From positions 57,501,501 to 57,565,500 of the forward strand of contig CM032232.1 of NCBI GenBank assembly GCA_019009955.1: a stretch of 64,000 bases of DNA, read 5' to 3'. Source of the stretch: Riptortus pedestris. Its lineage: Eukaryota > Arthropoda > Insecta > Hemiptera > Alydidae. The stretch's first letter is position 1, and the number at the start of each line of letters is the position of its first letter. The notes under the pieces were generated by a model. The model was not told the DNA's origin and ran no database searches. It saw only the letters and a list, made by a program, of their open reading frames with translations. A program made the position numbers and the translations under genes. This document shows, one piece after another, positions 46,174 through 56,318 of the stretch.

Positions 46174-46222
<49 letters not shown>
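46174..46222. repeat. TA microsatellite
   Basis: (TA)n directly right of the inverted-repeat element. The HINE-like right flank follows it (TTTTGAACGTACTTCATTTT). Confidence 0.95.
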
Positions 46223-46225
<3 letters not shown>

Positions 46226-46330
46226 ATAATTTTGAACGTACTTCATTTTCGTAATCTACTAGGTAGGATCGATGGATATTTGAGGAAATTATTAGAAAAT
46301 CACGTTATGAGTACAACCTCAGGAGAGTCT
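46223..46330 (-). mobile_element. HINE-like terminal part, minus orientation
   Basis: It carries TTGAACGTACTTCATTTTCG, TAGGTAGGATCGATGGATA and GAGTACAACCTCAGG. The final palindrome is missing. Confidence 0.65.
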
Positions 46331-46369
46331 TACTGGGCGAACTGCAGAATGGTTTGATTGACCGACTGC

Positions 46370-47075
46370 ATGTTATAGAAGTTAGTCTGGCCAAACAGAT
46401 TTCCCATTTGCTGATATGGAACAATACTGATCTCTTATCATATACTTTTTATTCCTAAGTACAAAATCCCTTGAATAGAAATAGGGCTTATTTGAAGGCA
46501 GGACAACTAGCTAAATATTTGACCGAAGAAAGAATGTACTGAACAAGAATTGTAGAGCATCAATAGCTTAACAAGATTGGCTCTATAACATTTTTCAGCC
46601 CGACTCATAATAACGATGATATTTTGAATCTTCCTAACCCCGCCCCATATTTCTTGTCCGATTTCAATCATTAACTGATATGAACTTAAGCGTTACATGA
46701 AATGGTTAAATATCGAGTAAGGTATGTATAAAATAAAATTTTCGAGTTAAGAATGTAAAACTTAATTGACGACATCATCATTCATTTGCTTAGAACAGAT
46801 TACTAAAGACTGATAATATCTCGGTTAATTTTCAACATAGTAAAAAGTGTAAAGACCAACATTTATAGAAAATAAAATTTGCAACAAGATTTGATAAATA
46901 CCATTTTTTGACTCATAGTATTGGAGATATTTTGAATTTTTGATTTTCTCGCCTTTTAACCCCACCCCTACTCCCCTATCTGATTTTAGCCTCCTAAGAA
47001 CTTGATCATTAGTTTTACATGAAACGCTCAACAAAGTACAACCACAATAGCAGATTTCCCCTAAGGAAAATCGGT
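46370..47075 (-). mobile_element. HINE-like element, B subfamily, minus orientation
   Basis: It carries CAAACAGATTTCCCATTTGC, TGATATGGAACAATACTGAT, two internal modules (GAATTGTAGAGCATCAATAG; TTAATTTTCAACATAG) and TAGCAGATTTCCCCTAAGGA. The microsatellite is absent. Confidence 0.6.
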
Positions 47076-47684
47076 TCAAACATACGTCATTCAAGCTAGT
47101 CACACTCATTGGTAAATGAATTTTTCCTTTAACAGTCTTACTGGTTAACTTCAGAAAGGTTTGGGGACAACCATTACTGCATGTTGTACATACTTTCTGT
47201 CTGATAATTTATCTCTCTCTTGTTTTGCATCTTGCCTAAAAAAATGCTCATATTGTTCTAATAGCGTTTTTATAATAACCAACTGCAATACTAATTACAT
47301 TCAATTAAGAACTAAAGGATTATTGAAAGTGTAAATGAATGGTGTCAACGAATTTTTAGAAGAGAAATGTTTACTACCACCTCTCAATAACCACCAGTCC
47401 AAGGAGTGACTATCTGTATCACTATGCGCAACATTGTCATGTCTCAACTAATGTTTTCATTTTTTTTTTCATTAATAAACTTATCACACGACATTAGGAA
47501 CCAAATGCACATTACAACTTCACAAATCACTTATTTTCATTTTACAAATGCTTGCTTTACCTGGTTCTCGGTTAGCAAATCTATCAAGGCCATAACCAAA
47601 GTTTCCCAAAATTAAATTCTAATGTAAGAGCAGGAGTTCCTTGTAAGCCAACAAACAACACATGAATTAGGACAGGGTTAATGT
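47076..47684. other. unassigned
   Basis: AT-rich; no gene or repeat terminus was recognised. Confidence 0.4.
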
Positions 47685-47875
47685 TGGCCTTAATCTAACA
47701 TGATAATCCTAGAGTGGCGAGTTCCATTTTCGCATAGGCAATAGGAATTTATTTAGTGACCAACTCATTAGTTAAAATCCTTAGTCCCACCCTGGCTAGA
47801 AAAGGGTGGAAACCTGTAGAGAACCACTCCCAATTAGCCGTAGTAGCACAAAGTGGACGTTAGTAAATAAAGGAA
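47685..47875 (+). repeat. tRNA-derived SINE, + copy
   Basis: It carries CTAGAGTGGCGAGTTCCATT, GCAATAGGAATTTATTTAG, AGTCCCACCCTGGCTAGAAA, GGAAACCTGTAGAGAACC and AAGTGGACGTTAGTAAATAA. Confidence 0.75.
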
Positions 47876-47989
47876 AGGGAAGGGATTTGGAACTTTGACT
47901 AATTACTCGTTGGGCCTTATAAGACTGGTTTTTCAGATGCTTGAAGAATGTCCTGTGACAGAATAATTCTATCTTGGACAACACTCTGA

Positions 47990-48132
47990 AACAAAAGCCT
48001 GTCATGCAGGTGCTAAGTCAACTAAGAAAGTCTTTCACACACTAGAATGATACAAAGATGATCTCTTCTTCTCCAGCAGTAAGAAGCCCATATGAACAAG
48101 AATTAAAATGTTAGTTAGACTCGAGATGTTTA
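47990..48132 (-). mobile_element. HINE-like B-subfamily copy, part 1
   Basis: It begins AAAGCCTGTCATGCAGGTGC, TTCACACACTAGAATGATAC. It is interrupted by the hAT element at 48141 and resumes at 49244 (AAAAATCGGATTGGTAGACT, AAAGGCTGAAACC). Confidence 0.6.
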
Positions 48133-48140
48133 GTGGCTGA

Positions 48141-49235
48141 CAGAGTTGGGCAGTAATTAGTTACTTTTGTAATTAACTACTTTTTCAACTAATAAATACT
48201 AGTTATGTAATTGCAACTACAGTTCCAAAAATGTAGTTGCATTTTCTTGGTTTCACAATTACCGTAATTGTAGTTGGTATTCATACATCCAACTACTATT
48301 TGAAATAAAAAGTAGTTATAAAAATAATTACAATTAGTAGTTGTAATTGTAACTGTAGTTATTGAGTAATAACTACAACAACATATAGATCAGCTGTTTT
48401 TTACATTCCAAAGAGAGCACATATTTTGATCGCCTCTATATAAATATTTACACTCGTGGTGGTGATAAATAGCTCATCTGAGACGAGCCATGTTCAATTG
48501 GTGCACTGAATAAGGTCAGAAGAACTGAAGGTGGACGCTCTATCAGCACACTCTCTTGTTGCAGGGATCGCCTCTTGTCACTCTCTCCAGTCTGTCTTCT
48601 ATATCCGTCACCAGTCCTTGTCAGTGAAAGTGAGGACGAGAACTCCTTATTTTTTGGAGCAGAGCAGTAGAGAGATTATTTTCTTTTGCCGCGATGGCAA
48701 AAGCCCCAAAATCAAATAGCCTGTCTTACAAAAATTTGAGTTAAGAGTAATTTTAATGGCTAATTTGTTTAAATTTTATAGTTTAAAAGTAATTTAATTT
48801 CATTCGACTCGGGAAAATATAAAAAGGAATTTACATATTATTTTCGTTAGTTTGCATACAGATTATTTTTAGTTATTATAATAATGTAGTATATATAATA
48901 TAATAAACTTTTGAATATAAAGACATTGGATGTAGTTATTTCTTAACAGCCTCAACTACTTCAGTCAGTGTTTCACACAGTTTTTAAAGTAACTACCCAA
49001 GTAACTGTAGTTGCAACTACAACTACAGTTACAATTACTAACTGTAGTTGTTTTTGGAACTAATGATTTTCTCAACTACTAACTGTAGTTGTGAAATTTC
49101 AATTACAATTACTTTAGTTGAAAAATGTAGTTGGCCATTATCAATAACTAATTACATTAGTAGTTGTAATTGTAACTATATTTCAACTAATGTAGTTATA
49201 ACTTGTAATTGTAATTACAATTTTGCCCAACTCTG
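48141..49235. mobile_element. hAT-type element with long inverted ends
   Basis: It is 1095 bp. The ends CAGAGTTGGGCAGTAATTAG and, in reverse, CAGAGTTGGGCAAAATTGTA are inverted. It is flanked by an exact 8-bp duplication GTGGCTGA (48133-48140 and 49236-49243). Both arms of about 240 bp consist of the motif GTAGTTGTAATTGTAACTA in varied order and can pair with each other. The centre (48390-48900) includes a less AT-rich segment (48480-48720) ending ATGGCAAAAGCCCCAAAATC, which may be a remnant of the autonomous element's first exon. No intact transposase. Confidence 0.88.
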
Positions 49236-49351
49236 GTGGCTGAGGTAAGTAAAAATCGGATTGGTAGACTTAGGGGATCAGAAAAGGCTGAAACCAACAA
49301 AAATACAAATAATACTTTGATACTCAAAAGCTCTAAATCCCTTCACTATCC

Positions 49352-49572
49352 TTTATTTATTAACATCCACTTTTTGCTTTCCTAGCTTGTTGTGACAAGT
49401 TATCTACAGGTTACCATCCTTTTCCAGCTTAGGTGGAACTAAGGATATTCATTAATGAGTTTGTCACGAAATAAATTCCTATTGCCCAGGAGAGAATCGA
49501 ACTCGCCACTCTAGAGTTACCATGTGAATTTAAGGCCAAAGCTATACAGTTCACATGGCTAACATGAGCCAA
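49352..49572 (-). repeat. tRNA-derived SINE, minus copy
   Basis: It carries TTATTTATTAACATCCACTT, TATCTACAGGTTACCATCC, GAGAATCGAACTCGCCACTC (B box in reverse) and GTTCACATGGCTAACATGAG (tRNA-like head). Confidence 0.8.
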
Positions 49573-49884
49573 TATCTTTTTATAGAGAAAACTATGTAAT
49601 TAAATGGCAAGATATTCATGAAATTAGGTATTTATATGTGTATCAATATGGATCACATCTCCAAGCATAATAAAACAATCGCTTCAGGCTAATGTACCCA
49701 CTTCACCCATTATTTGACAGACTTTCAAATATTGCAAATCCTTAAAGGAATTAGGTACCAATTAAAACTTTAAGAATTTCATATACTCTAAACTCATCTG
49801 TGCTTTTATGCATAAATATAGCTAATATTAAGATAAATATCAACTGAAATATACCATGTACAAATTGACACATACTGTTTATTA
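49573..49884. other. unassigned
   Basis: AT-rich spacer between two SINE copies; nothing recognised. Confidence 0.4.
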
Positions 49885-50102
49885 AATTATTTATTAACGT
49901 CCACTTTATGCAACTAAGGCTAATTGGGATGGGTTCTCTACAGGTTGCTACCCTTTTCTAGCCAGGGTGGGACTAAGAATTTTATTTAGTGAATTCCGTC
50001 ACTAAATAAATTCTTGTTGCCCAGGTGGGAATCGAACTTGCCTCTCTAGGTTTACCATGTGAGTTGGTCACCGCTTACTCACATGGCTAACCTGAGCCCC
50101 AC
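49885..50102 (-). repeat. tRNA-derived SINE, minus copy, full length
   Basis: The best full-length copy. On the minus strand it starts GGGGCTCAGGTTAGCCATGT (A-box-like region) and has CAAGTTCGATTCCCACCTGG (B box). It then runs GCAACAAGAATTTATTTAG, CTTAGTCCCACCCTGGC and AACCTGTAGAGAACCC-type blocks, and ends AAAGTGGACGTTAATAAAT. It lies just downstream of the REXO5 3' end. Confidence 0.85.
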
Positions 50103-50236
50103 ATACTGTTTAGAAGTAAAGGTAATATAAAAATAATTTAGAACCAAATGTACAGTCAATATATTTAAATTTACAAAAGGATTAAGTATGTATCGCATAA
50201 TGTGAGTATATACAATATATCATATAACTTTTTTTT

Positions 50237-50242
50237 TTTATT
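50237..50242 (-). promoter_or_regulatory. REXO5 polyadenylation signal
   Basis: AATAAA on the minus strand, 27 bases after the REXO5 stop codon, followed by an A-rich stretch and then ATAT-rich DNA. It implies a very short 3' untranslated region. Confidence 0.6.
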
Positions 50243-50269
50243 TTTATAAATCAGAACAACACAATTGTA

Positions 50270-50440
50270 TTATCCACTAATATTGGGTTCCATTGGGATC
50301 CTGACAAAAGGTACATGCCCACGCAATAGGTGTATGAACATAAGTCCATTCCCTGGGCTGTCTTGCCGACCGGCCAGAAGTACTGTATACAAAGTGTTGG
50401 GTATTGGGTTTCTCAGCAACTTCTCCACCAATCTGTCCGC
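50270..50440 (-). CDS. REXO5: REXO5 terminal exon
   Basis: Acceptor ACTATTTAAACAG, phase 0, 56 codons and a TAA stop. It encodes ADRLVEKLLRNPIPNTLYTV, LLAGRQDSPGNGLMFIHLLR and ends MEPNISG. The frame agrees with the upstream exon, which confirms the splice model. Confidence 0.85.
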   Translation of the reverse strand, partial: ADRLVEKLLRNPIPNTLYTVLLAGRQDSPGNGLMFIHLLRGHVPFVRIPMEPNISG

Positions 50441-53400
50441 CTGTTTAAATAGTTAAATAATACTGATTAAATAATGTTCAATAAATTTGTACAACTCCAT
50501 AAATAGAAAAAAAAAATCTCTCACACACGGAATCCATTAACTAAGGAAGCATAAACTAAGTATGCTGGTATGGCACACTATCAATCAACAAATATTTTCT
50601 ATTTCTCTTGTTTGTTGTCTATGTAAACAGGTTTACATTTTTTTTTAATTAAAAAGAAACGAGATATTTAGTCATTGAGGAACTTTAAATGAAAATGGGA
50701 TGAGTAGAAGTGGGGGTTTACTAAATGCTGTAACATAAAAAATACAAATAACTTGGTTAATATTCAAGTTGGAGAAAATATGTACAAAACAGCAGTTGCA
50801 GAAAATTAAAATTCTTACAATACTGTTTAAATAAAGTTTTCAAAAACTTTTAATCTTACTCATAATAGCAGAGATATTTCAACTTTCAAACCCACCCCCT
50901 CTTCCCTGACCAATTCCAGTTATTATTTACCACAATCTTTAGTTTTGCATGAAATGGTCTAATATGAAGTAAGAAATTGATCGAATGTAAATCTCATAGT
51001 TTAGAACATCAAATCTGAAATTATGGAGTCTACCGAAAATACTTGAATATATCTCACAGAAAAAGTACCAAGGCTAGTAATCTATATACATATAAAATTG
51101 TAACCTCTGTCTGTACATTGATTTTTTTCTCAAAATTTCAAAGTACTTTTTTGTTTCACATGTCATAGGCACCATAACTGCATTTTGTTTCTTTCGTGTA
51201 TGTTTGTTTGTTTGCTTATTTGCTGGTTACCTTTTCACCCATAAACAGCTGAACCGAATTTTATGAAATTTGGTATGCAGATTTCCATGAAAGCGTTAGC
51301 AAGGGGCCGGGATGCATGGCTGGCTTGGACTGAGGCACCTCCACGCTGAGAGGCATAAAGGAGGAGGAAGAAGAAGAAGAAGGTATGTAGATTATTACTA
51401 ACCCAACTTAGACTTTAGGCTATATTAATATTCTCTGAGACGAACAAGAGTGGGGGTTATAAGGGAGGCCTGAAATTAAAAACAGCAATATTTCGAGTAA
51501 CTCCTTATTTGAATTAGCACTAACTTCTTCATGATAACAAACTGTACCATTATTTCTAGGGACGAGCAGGAGTGCGGGTTGTAGGGAGGCCTGAAATAAA
51601 AATTCGTGATATTACACTTTCTGTTCGGTTTTCAGTCACTGTTGGTCTTTGTATCGTATTAAGGGAAAGGAAGTTTAATTCAAACATAGTTTGGCGGACA
51701 GAATACTTTCTATGATTATGAATTATATATTTAAAAAAAACTACATGCACAGGAGACGGGAAATATAAAAATATTGTGAACAGTTAAGCCTTACATAACA
51801 AATAATTTTATTAGTAACAAATCCACAGCAACGATGGGTATACATCCGGAAATGTTAAAATATTGTGGAAAGTAAAGGCTTTCCAAAAAAAATACTATCA
51901 TCATTAAACCTCAAATGAATTCCCGAGCGAAGCCGGGTGGGTACCTTAGCTAGTAATATATATGTTTGATGAAAACCATATTTTTTTTTATACTTAGGAA
52001 TAAGACAATTCATGACATTTCAGCTTACTGCTGATGAGTTGGTAGGAGTAGGGGTTTATTACAGATTGAAAAATGGAATGTGCTAAGTCTTGCTAAAGCA
52101 CTAAATGACCAATATATAAATATAACTATCTCAAAGACATTTTTCGAAAATCAATTGAGTACAACCTCAATAGCTGATTTCCCTTGAAAGAAATAGTCTA
52201 AAATTCAATGCTGGTATTTGTGAAGAGTTCTCAACCCGGAGCTTTTATATCATGAATAAATACTCAAAGTGACTTTTGATAACAAAAATAAATGTATTAC
52301 CTTTGCAATGGCATTAGAAGGAGTGCGAGTGGAAAGTGATAAATGAAGAATGGTGGTTCCTCCCTTTGGAGATAGGCGTTTAGCAAACTTGACGGCTGCT
52401 TTCTGCGTAGGCACGGCTGAGAGCTCAACACCCTTCGAAACGTTGCAGTATTGAGACCATTCATCAAGGATAGGCTGCTTCCCGATCAAAAGAACTAGGA
52501 GTAATAAATAAAAATAAAATAATCATAAATAAAAAGCCATTATGGAATGAACAAAAAATTTAACCAATAGTTATGACTAGTGAGTTTTAATAATATTTAA
52601 CATTTTTTATGCTACAGCTTCACGAAGGAGCTGAAGTCAATGACTGGCAAGATGGCGACCTCAAGATTGGAGATGCAGTTTTGTTCTGGAAAAACTAAAT
52701 TGAACGCCTTTAAAAAAGTCTGTCACGCTGCTGATATCATCTCACCATAAATCCTCTATTCCAAAGATAAAATCCAATGAGTAGGGGTTAACTGACAGCT
52801 AAAAACAACAAAGTAAGAATAACTCCATCAACATTTGAGTTATGAGAAGACGTATAGAACAACTATTGTAGAGCATCAATAATTAAACAAGATTGGTTCT
52901 ATAAAAATTTTCATTCCAACTCATAAAACAGAGATGTTCTGAATTTTCGAAATGGTTCCTGTAAACCCCCCCCCCCCCATCCCTATTCAGATTCAGATAA
53001 ACGAATATCATCTTTAGTGTTGAATGAAATAGATTAATAAAATGCATAGAATAGACCGAATAAACATTTTTGAACCAAGAAAGTTAATATTAATGGATGG
53101 CGTCGTCACACAGCAATCCTGCATGCATCTAACACAGTAAAAGTTCAATTTAAACAATATTTGGTATTTACACTTTGAATAACGCATTGAATAAATTGGT
53201 TTATGGCATAAGAGCTTATTGTTAATTTGGCTTGAGTAAGAGTGGGGATTCAATGAAGCCTGAAAACTAAAAAGTGCAACTAATTCGGTTAGTATCCAGG
53301 ATAGAGAAGAAATGTATATAATAACATTTATAGGAAGTCATATTTTCAATAAGATTAGTTCTAAACTATTTTTTGGTCCAATATATAATTATAGAGATAT

Positions 53401-53532
53401 TTCAAATTTTATAAATTTCCTTTCTCTCATTGGTCTGATTTTAGCTATTAATGAACTTGTTCTTTAGTTTTACATAAAACATATAAATATCGAATTTGGT
53501 GACCAAAATTGTGAATTCTAGGACAGTAACAG

Positions 53533-53593
<61 letters not shown>

Positions 53594-56278
53594 TAGATAG
53601 ATAGATAGATAGTTTGGAACAGACCTCTTTTTTCATCATCGGCTGGATAGGATCAATGTACTGTTGAAGACTTTTTTGAAAATCATGACAAGAGTACAAC
53701 CTCAGTAGCTGATTTCCCGTAAGAGAAATCTGCTATAAGAGTATATCTCAAGTCAGCCATAAACTTGAGTTTGTAATTCTCAGTAGAAATTAAGATATGC
53801 AAGACTATGATATTTTTAAACACAACAAAGTGTAATAAGATTATTTTAAATTCTTCTCAAACAGAAATAAAGAAATAAGTGGCATGTAGAAGGAAAAAAC
53901 CAACAGTAATCAGCTATGTTTGTCCTCCTATTCTAGAATTTTTAAAAATATTTTTCGGCATATTAAATAAAGTATCTTTGAAATATAAACCATCAATATT
54001 ATCACTTGATTTGTGCCAAATGGTTAATGCCATATCATGTTGAATATTTTGATGAAGATAACTCTTTAAACAGATTTTCAACTTCTCAATTGTATCAAAA
54101 TTCCTAAAATGTAGGAAGTGTACCATGAAGAGGTTTTTAGAAATTTTGAAATACTCCCATTTCTAATACAGATAATATCCCCATGTCATCAAGTGATGGA
54201 AAACTGTGCTTTGGGATAGTAAGCAGATTTCCCATACACAGGATGATATTGGTGTGTCATCTCACCATATATTTTCTATTTCTAAATAGAAATCTCATTT
54301 GTAGAACTGGGGTTTTACTGAAGGCAGAAAACAAGGAAGTACTAACAGATTGCTCCTACAAGAAAATGTATAAAACAACTATTGCAGAGTATCAATAGTT
54401 TAACAAGATTTGATCTATAACATATTTCGATTCAACTCATGATAACAGGAATGCTTCGAATTCCCCCTAAAAACCCCCTTAATTCCATATTCAATTTCAG
54501 CCAATAACAAATATGATATTTAGTATTGAATGAAATGGTTAAATATGAAGTATGGTATAGATCAAATAAACTTGAATCAAAAATGTATAATCTGATGCCA
54601 TCATTACACAATATTTGCATGTATTTCACATAATAAAGGTACAGTGAAAACAATATTTGGTATTTAAGCATCAAATAAAGTGGTTCCTGATAAAACAGCT
54701 TATTGTTAATTTGATATCTGTAGGGTGTTCACTGGAGGCTGAAAACTAAAGAAAAAGGAAATATCTGGATTAATATCCAAGATAGAGAAAAAATGGATAT
54801 AACAACATTTATTGTAAATTAAATTTTAATACGATTGATTTTATACAGGTTTTTAATTTGACTTATAATTACTGATATATTTGAAATTTTCAAAATACCC
54901 CTCTCCTTGGTTCAATTTCAGCCAGTGACAAACTTCATTAGTTTTACAAAAAATGTTTATAAATATAGAGTTTGGTAACAATCAAACAAGGTAGGTTATT
55001 AGTTATTGGGCATAGTAGATCTAGAGAAATAACTATGGGTTGATTTTTTTAATTTTTTTTTTCTGGGTCTTAGTTTTTAGCAGATTTCTCTTATGGGATA
55101 TCAGCTTATGAGGTTGTACTCATGATGCAATTTTTGAAAAGTTTCTTGAGAAGTCCATTGCTCCTACATTGGAGATAACTAACATTAGGTCTGCTCAAAT
55201 GTGTGTGTATATATATAATTGTTTAGAATGAACTTCATTTTCATCGTCTCCTGGACAGGATCAATGGAATATGAAGACATTTTTTGAAAATCACGTTATT
55301 TAGTATAACCTCAATGCTGATTTCCTTAAAAAAACTTAAAAAATGATCAATATGAGTTTAAAAATATAAATAGAAAAGAGAAAATAATACCAAATTAAAT
55401 TTATTGCCAACAGTAAGATAAAACAGTTGCTTTCATTTCTTGTTTCAAATAAGTCTTCCAAGACATTTACCGTTCTTATCGTAGCGCACGAGGTGTGACA
55501 TTAAGGAAGTGGATAATTGCGTCTCGAATGAATGAGCCATATCAGATAAGGGATGAGATTTGAGCCCCTTCAGCTGTGCATTGCCTGTTTTCTCTCTCTC
55601 TTCGAGCAATCGCCTAGCAGCTTCTGACTCCTCCTCAGATCGTGGACCACTCAACACAGCATTACCCCAACCAAGGGCTAGAAAATTATAGCATTAGAAT
55701 AAAAACATGCTCATTGCTCATACAAAGAAACATTTACAATTCACATCCACAATATATTCTACCATATAAAACATGTAACATCACTATGTTATGGATCCCC
55801 AGACAATAAACAAAATACTATAATAGACAACCATAAAAAAAAAAAAAAAAGTCCTCCGTCACGCAGGGGCTGCGTAAACTAAGCAGATTTCCCACGTGAA
55901 GTTATACAATAATCTCCATACGAGCCGAACAGTTACGGCAAAGGGCCGAACTAGCTTGTGGCGGGAAACTCAGTCACCCGTTACGGACCAAATTTAATAA
56001 AAATGCAAATATCTCAGTTAATATTCGAGATAGAGAAGAAATGTATAGAACAATATTTATAGTAAACTTAATTTACAATAACATTGGTTCTATACAATGT
56101 TTTGATCTAATATGGTAACAGAGATATTTCGAATTTTCGAAAATCCCCCCTCTAAACCCCTCCTCCGACTGGTCCGATTTCAGCCATTGACGAACTTGAC
56201 CTGTCTTTTTGCATAAAACATTTAAATATAGATTTTGGTACGATCAAACAAAAATTGCGACCGCTAGAGCGTTAACAG

Positions 56279-56318
<40 letters not shown>

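Noticed and set aside
53914..54126. 70-codon minus-strand frame as an extra REXO5 exon
   Set aside because: Its acceptor phase does not match the exon before it (phase 1), there is no donor before its stop, and the flanking exons already join in frame without it.
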